Notes: a model not told the origin generated them from the sequence alone. A stretch of DNA of 64,000 nucleotides from Rhynchospora pubera (GCA_028095005.1 CM051462.1:89415846-89479845), one strand, 5' to 3'; positions 45,405 to 58,090 are shown, counted from the stretch's first letter. Translations and numbers: made by a program.

Positions 45405-46911
45405 TGATAGGCGGGTTTCACATCGAAATATTCAACCCTTTTAGGCCTTAATTTCAATTAAATGTTTGTGTTTTAGTTAGATTTTATGCAATTTAGGTTA
45501 GAAATATGGTACTGCTATTTGCCCTTGTCTAATTTCAGGTTCAGTGATGATTTGGAGCAAAATTGGGCCCAAGGCAGAGTTCAAGCGGGGCAAATCAGGG
45601 TCCAAGCGACTGGAGCAAAGGAACAGGGTCAAACCAGACAAGTCCCCTGTTCTGGCGACCCGCCAGGATTTCTGACGACCCGCCAGGCCTCCAGGCGACC
45701 CGCCAGGATTCCTGTCGACCCCGCCAGACATAAACCGACCTGCCCAATTTGGAGAGATATTTCTGGCAGAGCACTTTCTCTATTTTTGGACGAACCAGAC
45801 ATGATCTCCACCTATGGAAACCGCCTTTGAGAGCTATTTAAACATAGGGAGAGATCCAGAAAGAAAAAGTCAGTTTGGAGAGGAAGAAATCGGGAGAAGA
45901 TAGCAGAAATTTCACCCAGCTGCCTCCTGTCGACCCGCCAGGAATTCAGGCGACCCGCCAGAAGACAAGCTGAGAGTTGTTTGCTGTTGTTTCTTGTTGT
46001 AAACTTTCTCTATTTTCTGTCTTTTGATGTTTAGCTTGCTGAAACCTATTATCTTTATGTTTAGTATGACTTTTAGTGAGTAGTTTAGTTTAGGGGCGAT
46101 TGTAGGGAACCATGACTTGGTAGATTAATGAAGTTTGATTTAGTTTTCTAATTTTTCTAAGTTGCTTTGCTTTACTTGAGTTTATTTGCTGAAATTGTGA
46201 ATTGAATTGAATTGAATTGATTTGAAGGTTTGCTCACTTGGTTAGGCCTGACCTCGTAGATAAGCAAATAGAACCCTAATCTCAAAACAATTTGTGTTCT
46301 CAAACCATAGGATAGTTAGTATACCCAAAAGGTGAAACCGGAACTTAGCCGAGAGGTTTATTCCCTCCTAAGATCGAGAGATCTAGGATATCCTACCGAA
46401 TAATATAAGCAAACCCTAAAACTTAAGCCAAGAAACGAGAGTTGAAACTTAGGTTTTTAGGGAGGTTTAGAGGTTAAAACTTAGTAATACCAAATCAAAA
46501 AAGAGAGTTAGTATTTGGACCAGAGTTTAAGCCAAAAACCTGAACTTAGAGAACTTAGAAACTAATTAAACTGAATTGTCGCCAGGAATCCTGTCGACCC
46601 GCCAGGATAGTGCCTGGAAGTGGAACCCGATCAATTGACCCTAGTTTAAGTCCTTAATTCGAGTTTAGATCTTTACCTTAATTTTTAGAGTAATTTAGAG
46701 ATTAATCAGAGTTTAGAATTAATTCCTTTAGTTTAAATTTATTACTTTTAATTAATTAACCAACTTTTTTATTTGTTTATCCCTAGATCAATTGAACTAA
46801 ATTACTTAAAGTCTATAGTTTAGAATAACCGTCCTTGTGGATTCGATCCTCAAGATATACTGCATTAGATTAGATTGAGGTTTAATTTGACCTAGCTTTT
46901 ACCTCCGATCA
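45405..46911 (+). repeat. 3' LTR of the gypsy-type element
   Basis: 1507 bp, TGATAGGCGG...CCGATCA. Contains the ~260-bp block absent from the 5' LTR and seven copies of the CTGGCGACCCGCCAG-type dyad. Confidence 0.92.
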
Positions 46912-48556
46912 GGTTGGCATAATTTTTTCCCCAAAGTTTACACGCATGCTGAGTTTAATTTCAATTGATAAAGGTAGGAAGGATTTATTAAAAAAAAAAG
47001 GAGTTGAAGTAAATTTTTAATAATGAGCCGATATGAGCACTTTTGTAAATGAGTTGAACTCACATTATTCCTCTTTAGCGTTATCCGCGTCACCAGCCCT
47101 CTCCTCTTCCTCTCATCGTCTCTTCGCTTCCATCTATCCCTACCACTAGCTCCTCTTCTTTCTTTTTGCATTATTTTGTTTTCTTATTCGCACACATATT
47201 GAGAACATCGATCTTTTACTATTATATAAATAATAAACATAAGTTAAATAAAAAACATGTTAAACATATATAATAAATAAATTGAACAAATAAAAAATAA
47301 ACAAAGTGATGAGAACAAATACTCTGCACAATTTGATTAAATAAAATAATAAAACTAAATAATCAATAATAAATAAATTGAACAAATACAACAAACAATG
47401 TAAATAGATACAAGAAACAAATTAGACAAAAAAACATATACAACAAATAAGTTAAATAAAATACCAAATAAGTTAAACATATACAAAAAATATATATAAA
47501 TAATAAACAAGGTGAACATATATATAACAAATAAGTTGAACAAATCAACTCTATAATTGAGTAATACATTAAATAATTTGAACAATAAATTGATAACGTT
47601 AACAAAAATACAACAAGCAAGTTTAACAAATACAACAAACAAGATAAATTCACATATAGAATTGTACATGTTAGACAATAGAGATTGTAAAATCAATGAT
47701 TTAGTCTTTCATTTTTAAATGAAGAGTCAATTTAGTATTTACTTGATTTTTTTTCTAACAAAGAGTCTAACTTTTTATCTAAAATCACGATCAAGTCCAT
47801 AGATCAGATCATATTACACAAATGAATGATTTATAATTGATATGAGAATTGTTTACCCCTTAGGTATAATTGTTATGATCTTTTTATGGATGCTAGTAGA
47901 ATGTACGTAGTAGAATGTTTAACTTGTTTGTTGTTCAACTTCTTGTTGTATTATATTTGTTCACTTTATTTTATTTTATTTTTTTAGGTTGTTTAACTTT
48001 TTGTAATTCTTGTTAGTTTGAGGGAAAAGAAATCATGGGACACAGGCGAGGGAAGAAAAACATAGACGAGAAGGGAAGAAGAGAGATGTGGAGTACAGAA
48101 GGGAGGAAGATAGCGGGGAGATGAGGAGATGAGAAATAGAGTCACAAGGGATGGAGGGTTATCAGAGAAGGGACCAGCATAGTAGTGTTAACTTTCGATT
48201 TGAACCGTCCAATCTAATTTCGATGGATAAATTATTACAGATCACACGAATGTCGACAGATTTGATATTAATCACAAGACACATATCATTAATCGGATGG
48301 TTCGGATCATAAGTTTGAAAAACAGACAATGCGCTCCATCAATAATACCCTTATACTTTCTTTCTCCAACATCGGCCCCCACAACAATTTAATCTCTTTC
48401 CAATTTAAATAAGAGAGATAATATTGTCCTTTTATGTGCTAATATTTTCCAGTTTAAATAAGAGGGTTAATATTGTCCTTTTATGTACTAATAAGAATGC
48501 TCCTGACGTTAACTTCTATGCATCTTTTTGAATTAGGACCAAGTAATATTCATTTC
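46912..48556. other. intergenic; A-rich degenerate tandem repeats
   Basis: 47219-47660 consists of loosely repeated AATAAGTTGAACAAATAC-like words, which create long Leu/Phe/Tyr frames on the minus strand. 48185-48325 has imperfect inverted arms (GAACCGTCCAATCTAAT versus ATTAATCGGATGGTTCGG) and may be a small MITE. No gene. Confidence 0.5.
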
Positions 48557-48689
48557 GGCTCCGTTTGGATAGGTGTGGAAAGAAGTATTGAGAAGTGTGT
48601 AACTTTGTGAAGAGTTTGGATTGTTTATAATTTATTTCTTCCTTTCTTCTTTCTTCCTATCTTTTTTCTCAACGCATCCAAACGGTGCC
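48557..48689 (-). mobile_element. MITE, GGCTCCGTTTGG family, copy 5
   Basis: Ends GGCTCCGTTTGGAT / ATCCAAACGGTGCC. The core is in the opposite orientation to the other four copies (GAAGTGTGTAACTTTGTGAA). Perfect 3-bp TSD TTC at 48554-48556 and 48690-48692. It ends ~280 bp past the stop codon of the GAPN gene. Confidence 0.8.
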
Positions 48690-48971
48690 TTCTATATACT
48701 TTCTTCACCCTCCCTTCTTTCCCATGCCTTTCCTTCACCTTTTTTAAAGTTCTGGAGCAAAGCCTAAGGAAGATGGGGCTTATTAGTGACTACCTACTTC
48801 AGAAATGGACGACATTATCCATAAAAACCAACACAAAATGTCTTAAAAAAGTAACATAAACTTATTATACAAATATGCAAACAAAAGCTTCAAGGAAGGA
48901 AAAGCATAGACAAAGCTCTTCAAGATTCCAACTCATAGCTACAGAAAACCCATTATTATTGCCAGAATTTA

Positions 48972-51900
48972 TCAACCCATAGTGTAAGAAGGAGCCGGTA
49001 GATTTATTACAGTACTCTTCACTTTTACCATCATGTTTATGCTGTTAGTAATCCCTTGAGATCCGATCCCGCTGTCCTTGAGACCCTACAATGTTTTATT
49101 CAGTGGGGAAAATAACCACAAAAGCAATCATTAATATCAATTTTGCTATAACTAAATATCAATCTTTAATTGCATCAACCTAGATGATATTTACCTGGAA
49201 AGGAAAATGATCGGGCCCACGGGCAGGTGCTGAGTTAATTTGTACTGTTCCAGTCTCCATGGCATCACTTATCATGATTGCCTTGTTGATGTCACTCGTG
49301 AAGACACAACCCTGGTTATATTAAATGGCATTAGAACAGTAGAGGATCTGGCAAGGTTACAAAATTTATACAATATATAGCAGTATGGATTAATTTGTGA
49401 AAATTGCAGAAACACTAATCCAGGTAGCCTTCTGTAAGAATAATTGATTAAAAAAAATCAGAACATCATAATATAACATGACAAAGAACGTTCAATGCAA
49501 ATTAATTTACTTTTGGCAGTTTTCAGAATACATTCACCTGAAAAAGAAGTTTATTATATATACCTGAATCTGTCCAAAGCTAGATGGAAATAAAATCAAA
49601 ATAACCCAATACCTTATGAATTAGACCCACTGCTCTAAACCCAATATGAAACATGGAACTTGCCGGAGTCAGACTGAAACCTACCAGAAGCCAGTCTGTT
49701 GCAATCTGATCCAACCCAACCCTGGTCTAAACTGAACAAAAGGCAATTTGAAACCGCGAAGACATATTTGAGAAGAGTAGAATACCTGAAGTCCGAAATT
49801 GCTTGCATTGCAGTGGTGAATGCCCTCCTCGACTGAATGGATCCTGATGATGGGCAGCACAGGTCCAAATGGCTCCTCCCAGGCAATCCTCATGTCAGGC
49901 CTGACATGATCCAACAAGAGCGGCCATATAAGGTTCCCTTCCCGCCTGTTCAGAAAATTTAAGACAGGTTTAGGATTTCCTGATTTCTCAACTTGAGAAA
50001 TCTTATGTTTACTAGGAAATGTCATGTAAGTGCTGTCAAAAAAGAACTAACTCCATGGAACCTAAACTAATGACTGGCCAAAAAGGACAGATTTGCAAAA
50101 AATAGTAGAAATTAGGCATTGCCCTCTTGTATTCTGTTATTATACAGTAAATAATTGCATTTCTGGATTTTGCCCATCTTTTTATGCGCAGGAGACTTAA
50201 ATAAAACCAAAATTCCTGATTAGACAACTTTGCAAAAATATCAGTTGAAATTAGGGAAAATTGAAAAGACAAGAAAAGTTTTGGCAAAACAATTTCAATT
50301 TTGGTGAAATTTCACTGAATCAAATCCTTGCTATAGGAAAAGATGTATCACCTGTACTCCTGGCAGAATGTGGCACCTTTCTCCTTTGCATCCATGACCA
50401 GACCTTCAATGAAATTGGCTGATGACTCAGTGACCACTGGGGTGATGTCACAGTCATCTTCTGGTGGGCCCACTGTCAGTTTTCCCATTTTGGATTTAAC
50501 TTTTTCTACAACTTCATCAGCTACTGAATCCATGATTAAAACAACTTTCACAGCTGTGCACCTCTGGCCACTGCAGTAAAAGACAGATTCAATACAATGT
50601 TAATGGGTAATTCATCTTTACCTTCCAAAAAATGAAAAATATTTTGCACAACCCTGCACAACAAAAATATAAAAAAAAAAGTAACCTACTTTACAAAAAG
50701 AAAAAAAAAAGAGAGAGAAATCCTAAGGAATAACCCCAGTCAGTTAATGTTCCACCAAATATATAACCAAACTGCCTTAGGCTCCTCATCTACAAATATG
50801 TTGGAGAAACAGGATATACGCAAAGTTCAGCCTAGAAGATCAATGCATAGTATTTCTCTTTTGCAGGGTACACACAAGATTTTTTGTTTTTGCTAGCTGC
50901 AAATAGATAAGTGTCTGACCTTGCTTTGTGAAATTCTTATACTGATACCAGGTCAGAGAAAAGAATTAGTTATTTTCCCTTATCTCTCTTTTTGTTTTTC
51001 TCAGCTTATTTGGTGTTTAGTTACCCAGTTGATGAGGAGTGATGTAAAATTGGGTTTGTTCGAGAGTCAAGCAGGTTTCCTTGCAGAGTTTGGAATTAGT
51101 TCAGGTGAAAATGGCTCAACTAAGATACCTGGGGCTGAATAGAAGAAATCATATCTTGTATGAAGATGCTACCACTAGGTAAGCAATGGAGCTAATGAAA
51201 AATTTTAAACCCCTATGTTTGGTTGGTGTTTACTAATTGATTGAGGTATCAAAGTAACTAACCTGTAAGAGAAGCCTCCTTTGACTATGTTAGCGGCAAC
51301 CAAGTCAAGGTCGGCATCTTCTAGAACAATGCATGCATCTTTTCCACCAAGCTCCATCTGCAGTGGTATCATTCCAGCCTTCTTCGAAATTGCTATTCCA
51401 GTATCACCACCAGTAAAGCTAACACATTTTTTCAATTGAAAGCAAAGAAAATCCATGTTAGAACAAGAATGAATCATTATTATGTTACTGGTAAACAAAA
51501 TACTAAACCATTCAACCAGTGTGACTGGGAAAAAATATATTAATATGTCGAGTTTGACGATTTTATCCCTGCCAGCCAATGAAATTCTTATGAGAGTGAG
51601 CCTAGAATTACTGAAACCAATAGTGAGGATGTGTCATGAAGCCTCTGTTGATCAGACAACACTTGAGTGATCATATACATATTTTGTCCTTTTCTTTTCC
51701 AGGTCAATGTTGCAAGAGATTAACTCAAAAGAAAATTAAAAAAGAAAAAACGCCCAATACCTAATGCAGTTAACCCCAGGATGCATTGTTAGAAAATCAC
51801 CAATCTCGGAACCCTTTCCAGTGACACAACTAATCAAGCCTTTTGGGAAACCAGCCAAGTGGAAACAGTGTATCATGTGAAGAGCTGCTACAGCACCCTG

Positions 51901-54202
51901 AATTGTGATTTTTGCAACTATAAAAATCATTTGGGTTCATTTTTTCTTTAGAGAAACAAGAAAACAAAGAACTCATCATTTGAAAACACTACACTTCATA
52001 TTTGCGACTGAGATGCACAAGTTCTTCAGCTATTTTCGGAGAGCATCCAATTATTAACGAATTAAGTGGAAGTGACAACTACAACTAACTTTAGAACACT
52101 AATTTACTGTTTCATTCAAATTTGACAACCAACAGTAAGAAGTTAAGACTTGTAACTTGACAACCAACACTCAATGAAATATCAAATTCCATCCATGCCA
52201 ATCTTGTAGCTGGGTTTTGTCTTTCAATAACCAGGAGAATTGGTGTTTAATAAACCGCATTAGCAAACAGTAAGAATTTGAAATTAAACCTGAGTTGGGG
52301 GCTTTAGCACAAGGGCGTTTCCAGCAATCAAGGCAGGTGCAATTTTCGAGACAGCCAGGTTGACTGGGTAGTTAAATGGAGGGATTGCCAGAACAACCCC
52401 CAGTGGAATCTACATGAAGTAACATAAATAAATTATTATAAAAGAAACTCTGTACATCTATGTTTGGTTATGTGCAACTGTAGTCATATGCTGGTTGACA
52501 GCTGCAAGTTTACTTTTAAGTACATCATGTCAATTTAATTGTATGCGAGTGAAATTGTAAGTGACAACATTATGGTTACCAGGAATCCATATTTGCTTAG
52601 ACCCAACCAAAACAACTCTCATAATTCCAGCCAAAACATGGGAACCAACCATCAAACAACTCTTTGGGAAAGAAAACAACAGAACATTTCCTTGAAAACT
52701 CTAACAACCTGTCTCCCACCTTAGGTACCAACCATCAAAGGTTACAGTTTAAGAAATATTGGTACCTCCAAATCTGACACCAATTCATGAACCAATTACT
52801 ATTGTGATAAATACATTTAGTCACTGACATGCTAGGTAGTTGGAAAAGCACCAGCAACAGGGCCCACATTTGTTCTTTTTTCTTTTTTTTTTGATCAAAG
52901 CCCGTAGGCACCCCACCCCAATTAATCTCGCCCCAGCGAAAATCGAACCCAGGTCTTTCCGTAGAAAGACATACGTCTCTACCAACTGGACTAGCCAGCG
53001 GAGACGGGCCCTCATTTATTCCAGTTACTAAAAGATACTGCGTAGCCTAAAAAAAAAACCTTAACACTACTAGAAACATAATAAATAGAAGTATAGCCAG
53101 CCCATCAAATGGCTTGCTATTAATAAAAAAAAAAGTAACGATTTGATGTCCAACAGGAATTGAAGAATTTTTTCAATTAAAAAAAAAAAAAAACTTCTGT
53201 TGCCAGAAAGATCCAGTTTTAAATTTGTTTCTAAATTCTCAGACAAAATTTTTGTAATCTTAGAGAACAGTCAAGTCTTCTGAAAAGTTGATTAAGCAAT
53301 CCACCTTAGAACTCAGACAGTATTTACTGCGTTCATTTCCAGGAAAGCTGTCAGAAACGAGCAACTTTCCCTCTCCTAGAATTCGAACTCCTTCCTCTGC
53401 AGTGTAAGACACTAGATCGCCAGATCTGACTACCTGATCAATCACACAAAAAAAAAAAGTTACTTCCAAATAAAATGTTCCAGCCGGTCAATTACAATGG
53501 AAGATATTCTAACTAACAATATTGAGATAGGACTGGAAAACTAACACTACCTTAAAGAAGTGAATACCAAACTAAATGCTTTGGTGTTGTGCAAGGGATT
53601 TTTTTTTTCCATCAGATTACCTACTTACCAGTACAGAATGGTGTTTTCAACCTTAACAGCATGATAAATAAATAAATTAATAAATATTTATAGTTGATTA
53701 TTTGGATGAAAATAAAAAGAATGCAGAATGATTTATGTAATAGAAGGATGTGTTGTACGGTACCTCAGTGACAGCATCTTTGGCGGGCTTGGCGATCTCC
53801 TTGACGAGGCAGTGGGCAATGGGAGCCTTGTGGTCCTTGAGGATGGCGGCGGCCTTGTGCAGCAGCTCAGCTCGCTTCCAGAGGGGTGTGCGGGCCCATG
53901 CCTTCTGGGCCACTTTTGCTGCGTCCATCACTTTGTTGACCTCTTCTTGTGTGCATGCTAAAACCCAACCAAACCAAACCAAACCAAGAAAAAGAGAGTT
54001 AAAACTGCTTTTGCTTCCAATTAATTGTGATGTGATCATAATAATTGGAACCTTGAACTTTGAAGTGGGTTTTGCGAGTAGTGGGATTGATGATGGAAAC
54101 GGACTTGGCGGAGGAGGACTTGCGCCACTCGCCCTCGGCGTAGTATTTGTACACCTCAGCCTCTCCGTCATATATCTCCGCAAACACTCCGTTCCCAGCC
54201 AT
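48972..54202 (-). CDS. GAPN: non-phosphorylating NADP-dependent glyceraldehyde-3-phosphate dehydrogenase (ALDH11 family)
   Basis: Ten exons, all GT/AG, join to an uninterrupted 498-aa protein. Exons: 54202-54052, 53957-53764, 53433-53305, 52409-52290, 51897-51761, 51418-51263, 50570-50352, 49945-49786, 49311-49195, 49085-48972. The start MAGNGVFAEIYDGE and the end APSYTMG match the plant family in position and length (496 aa in Arabidopsis). Visible signatures: IPPFNYPVNLAVSK cofactor region, FTGGDTG, MELGGKDA with general-base Glu266, GQRCTAVKV with catalytic Cys300, and EEPFGPVLP. The enzyme irreversibly oxidises glyceraldehyde-3-phosphate to 3-phosphoglycerate with NADP+, supplying cytosolic NADPH. 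No targeting peptide is seen, consistent with the cytosol. Intron 3 carries a SINE. Apparently functional. Confidence 0.97.
52877..53010 (-). mobile_element. tRNA-derived SINE in GAPN intron 3
   Basis: On the minus strand it begins GGCCCGTCTCCGCTGGCTAG, has the A-box region TAGTCCAGTTGGTAGAG and B box GGTTCGATTTT, and ends GGGCTTTGATCAAAAAAAA. The flanks CCCACATTTGTTC and CCCTCATTTATTC look like a diverged duplication. Resembles Au/p-SINE-type plant SINEs. It is on the same strand as the host gene. Confidence 0.8.
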
Positions 54203-54258
54203 GCTCTTCTCTTACTTAGTAGAGACGAATTTGGAATTAAAACTTAGAAGGTGTGGCT

Positions 54259-54271
54259 TATATTATATAAG
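54259..54271 (-). promoter_or_regulatory. TATA box of the GAPN gene
   Basis: TTATATAATATAA on the gene's strand, ~60 bp upstream of the start codon, implying a short 5' leader. No other site can be assigned. Confidence 0.6.
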
Positions 54272-54350
54272 GACCAGGTCAGCCACGCTTGGCTCATCAC
54301 TCATCAGACACTCAGACACCCCCGCCAAATTGACCTCTCACCTCGGGAGA

Positions 54351-54522
54351 AGATCCTCTGGTACCACGTTTTCGATCTGGACCGTCTGATTTAATCTCAA
54401 TGGTTAACATTTTTTCGGGCCTATCAAACGTGGTACTAGCACGGGACATCCATAGCCATTAAGATTAAATCAGACGGCCCAGATCTAAAACGACCAGCTG
54501 GTCTGCGGACCAGAGGATCTGG
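54351..54522. mobile_element. hairpin MITE upstream of the GAPN promoter
   Basis: The left arm AGATCCTCTGGTACCACG and CGTCTGATTTAATCTCAATG is answered by CATTAAGATTAAATCAGACG and CCAGAGGATCT. About 170 bp, ending ~80 bp from the TATA box. Confidence 0.75.
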
Positions 54523-55421
54523 TTCCCTCTCACCTCTCCCATAGTCCCTTTCCTTTGCTCATTTCCTCAGCTTACCTTTTTCCTACAATTTCAACAATCT
54601 GCAATTTTCCTAATTTGTGGTTGAAAATACTTGTGCTCAATTCATTCTATAATTTTACTTTTAAATGATCTCACAGGCTTCATGTTTTAATTATTTTCCA
54701 ATCTTTTTCTGGGTTCATGATAATCATGCATCAATTTGTAAATTTTTAGTTTCAAAATACTTCTTTATAAAACAAAATTATATGTCTCATTTAATTTTTC
54801 TATAATATAAATAAGTTTTATAAAATTTTAGGTCATTGTACAAATTTGGGAAAGTCTAAGACATTTTTTTTTCAATTTTTTAAATAAAAGTCAATGAATT
54901 TTAGCTAAATAAAAGTGACACGAAATGATTTCTATTTCATGTATGTATATATTTCTGAGAATGGGCAAAACATTTTTAATTTTTAAAATATTAAAAATGC
55001 AGGCAATTCACTCATTTCAAATTTACTAAAATTCTGTATTAAATTGCATACATCTGCAATTAGAAAAAACAAAAAGAGGATGGGACCCGGAACTTGAGCT
55101 CGCAGTGTCAAAGACTCAAATAGAGGTGTGGAAAATTCGGAGAGCAGTTTGTCGGATACTTTATTTCTGTGGTGAGCATTGCATCAGAGCCATCCATCAA
55201 GATCTGGACCATCCAGCCGCTGTCAAGCCTTTTCTCAAAGTAACATCAGGACCATCCGCTGATCTGCGGACGAATGGAAGGTTGTGCTCGCCTGATGCAC
55301 CTAATTCATGTTCCAGAACTCTCCTTTCCCTGAGGAGTGGCATCCACAGACTTGTTACACTTCATTGCACGTGGATCGGACGGTTAGATATGTTTTGAGA
55401 TTTCCAACCCCTCAATCCGGA
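54523..55421. other. intergenic, AT-rich
   Basis: No gene. 55160-55260 repeats words such as AGATCTGGACCATCC seen in the neighbouring hairpins and may be a decayed relative. The 55105-55398 frame shows no domain. Confidence 0.45.
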
Positions 55422-55605
55422 TTCGCTGTAGTGCGGGACACGTTGTAGCGCACGTACGAGCCGTCTGATCTTGATCAGAAGGTTCATTTTTTAGGGCCTA
55501 TCAATCCAGGTTACATGCACGGAGCTCCCTTGTTCATTGGATCTTGATCAGACGGCTAAAATGCTGCGCTACACCATGTGTCGCGCGGCAGCGGATCTCA
55601 GTTTC
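55422..55605. mobile_element. hairpin MITE
   Basis: The left arm GGATTCGCTGTAGTGCGGGA and GAGCCGTCTGATCTTGATCA is mirrored by TGATCAGACGGC and GTCGCGCGGCAGCGGATC. ~184 bp with a GC-rich outer arm. Confidence 0.7.
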
Positions 55606-55805
55606 CCCTTGTGTTAATAAACAACCAATGCTCATGGAATCATGCCGTAAACAATAAGCACGCTCATTTTATGCCTTCTGTTCTAGTATGAGGCTATAAT
55701 TAGGTAAAACTGTAAAGAAACATATATAACGTTTAGGCAATTTTTGTTCGTGACAAAAATTTTAAACCCGTGTAAATTAAAAATCGTTCATTTAAAATTA
55801 TAAAT

Positions 55806-57561
55806 TGTTCGGAAATTGCCCAATTTTAATTTTGTGACTAATTACCCTTTAATTAATCCAATTAAAACACAAGCAACAAAGGGATCTAGTACTTTAAGCA
55901 ATAGACACAAAGAGATAGGTGGAAATTATACCTCCCGCGAAATCGTATTCGCGGGGCTCGATCCTACGGCATGGGAATCGATGGGGTGCTTCTCCTTCTT
56001 CTCCAAATCGCCTCGAGTCCACCTAGAGATTAACCAAGGTCTAAATCGATTCGTGCTAGCGATTCGATTAGAACAAAGCTAATCCTAAGGATCAACCCTC
56101 TTCAAGAATCAACCTATTTGATTTTGGTGGAGAGTTGTAGCTCAACACATGAGCAAATGGAGGAGAGGAGGAGAGAGTGGCGCCGGCCTCATGGGGAAGA
56201 AGGAGGTGGCGGCTAGGAGAAGGGAAGAGGGAAGGTTGGATTTTGCTACTATACACCTCCTTATATAGTGCACAAACCCTACCTACCTCCTACCATCTAT
56301 TTACAAGAATGCCACCTACCTACCACCCTATATGGCTGGTCCTATAATGGGCTTTTGGGCCTCTCACCTCAATTGTTTAGGCCTCTAATTCATATAATTA
56401 GAACCTACTCCAAATGCTCTTCAATTGGGCTATACATTTAATACATAAATATTGGCCCAATAAATTAATATAACTATTTATATTAAATTGTGTCGAGCTA
56501 AAATAATTATTAACTAATTAATAATTATTCTAGGATTAGCTAATACATTAATTTATTTCAATATGATCCATTTGACTTAATTAATTATAACGGTATATAA
56601 TTAATTAATCATCTTATCATATTTCCGCAATACGAACTATTGCGAATAAATAAATAATGCACTGTCTTGGTCAAATCTCTATTTTGTGTGACCCTTTGAG
56701 GATTTGTGCTAAGTTGGACATGGAATTAAATCGCTATTTAATTCCAATAATCATAAGCGGTATCTAGCAACACGTTATGATTCCCAATTCGCACAAATAG
56801 TGTACTGCTACAATATTTCAATCCTGCATAAGTGAATAATTATGTTTCTCTATTTTGATTCTTATGTCTCACGATATCATCGTATAATCCAAGATAGGAA
56901 TGTGTCATTCTTGCAGATTATACGTTTCTTGGTCTAGAGTTGATCGCTTAGTTGTGCGCATACGATCCAACTCCATCAAGGGGCCCAAACAGATATCGTC
57001 ACTCACTAAGTGAATTAATGAGGGACATACGGTTTTCTTGATGATTAGCTTTTCCCCGCACAATTCAAGAGAACGTAAATCAAGTCCGTATAGCAGCCCT
57101 TAACGGGAATCAGCGGTAGACGAGATTTATAGAACCTATCCTCATGTGGAAAAGATAATCATCTCAAACTTAGAACCAAAATCATAACGAAATAAACAAT
57201 GACACATAACACAATCCATATGTTTATTTCGTTGGGTCAAGTCCTGTACTATGTTCCATAACATATACATATGCAATTAAGTTGGTAACTCTTTACCTAT
57301 GATTTGTAGAACTTAATCATCACTTAACTTGCATACTAATCTTATATGATAATTAATGTTCCTTGTTAATTATCAAGATTATGGACCGTTTAGATTTATT
57401 ATTGTCATTCTAAAGAATGATCCACAGAGATCTACAATTCAGATCCTCAACCTGAATGATCTGTCAATAATAAACCTAGGAACAGATGATAAAATATCAT
57501 CCAAAACATAAACTAATATTTAAGTCATTAAATCATTGACTTCTAGGACATAACTCTAACA
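55806..57561 (-). repeat. 3' LTR of the copia-type element
   Basis: 1756 bp. On its own strand it starts TGTTAGAGTTATGTCC and ends TTTCCGAACA. The 55816-56082 plus-strand frame is LTR sequence and recurs at the right edge. Confidence 0.92.
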
Positions 57562-57576
57562 ATCTCCCACTTGGCC
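57562..57576 (-). other. polypurine tract
   Basis: GGCCAAGTGGGAGAT on the element's strand, directly before TGTTAGAG. The AAGTGGGAGATTGTTAG arrangement is typical of plant copia elements. Confidence 0.88.
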
Positions 57577-57949
57577 TAGAGTCAATCAGTAGTGACTTCT
57601 AGCCAACGAAGAATTGAGAACAATGTCATATATCTACATATATACATGTCTCGGACCTCAAAATAAATAATACGCTTAAAGCTAGTTACTCATACGTCTA
57701 CCACGTATGGATGCATAACTGCATCTCGTATACTGCTCAAGGTAGAGGTCATGCTAGAGTGTTCGCTGTGTTCGCGAACCTATCCAAATTTGTTCGACCC
57801 TATATATATATACTACTATATATATGTTCTTGATCATCATCATATGATATCAAGTGATATCGTTATAGATCATATTTGAATCTCCAATGTAACATTGGGT
57901 TCTTTAGGAGTAAGTTGTGGTTCGAGATGCATAGAACCATAATAACTCG

Positions 57950-58090
57950 ACTAAGAACTCGATCCCAAATAAACTTCTTTTATTGCTTCACAAGTTGCTA
58001 TGTATTTTGTTTTGGTGACGGAAACGGTTGTAATATTCCATTTAGAACACTTTCTAAACTTACAACACCACCTTTAAGCAAAATATGTAG
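57950..58090 (-). pseudogene. relic of copia RNase H
   Basis: On the minus strand 58008-57964 reads KYIATCEAIKEVYLG, matching the copia RNase H signature AEYIAACEAAKEAVWI. It is preceded, in another frame, by remnants of the LNGG...SSKQ block. The frame is broken by shifts and by a stop shortly downstream. Position next to the 3' end of the interior is as expected for copia pol. Confidence 0.7.

Larger units (their letters stand above)
39489..46911 (+). mobile_element. gypsy-type LTR retrotransposon, complete ends, lacking RT/RNase H/integrase
   Basis: Flanked by the 5-bp duplication GGTTG (39484-39488 and 46912-46916). LTRs start TGATAGGCGGGTTTC and end CCGATCA. A tRNA-Asp primer site follows the 5' LTR and a polypurine tract precedes the 3' LTR. 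The interior (~4.7 kb) encodes gag with a zinc knuckle and an aspartic protease in one frame, then a short conserved tail ORF. No reverse transcriptase, RNase H or integrase motif is present. The primer site and gag type suggest the Athila/Tat group. Depends on partners for mobility. Confidence 0.92.

Noticed and set aside
47355..47696. 113-aa Leu/Phe/Tyr-rich frame that looks like a membrane protein
   Set aside because: Comes from the A/T-rich degenerate tandem repeat; no family resemblance and overlapping frames look alike.
53750..54247. 165-aa plus-strand frame overlapping GAPN exons 1-2
   Set aside because: Antisense shadow of strongly coding minus-strand exons, crossing an intron.
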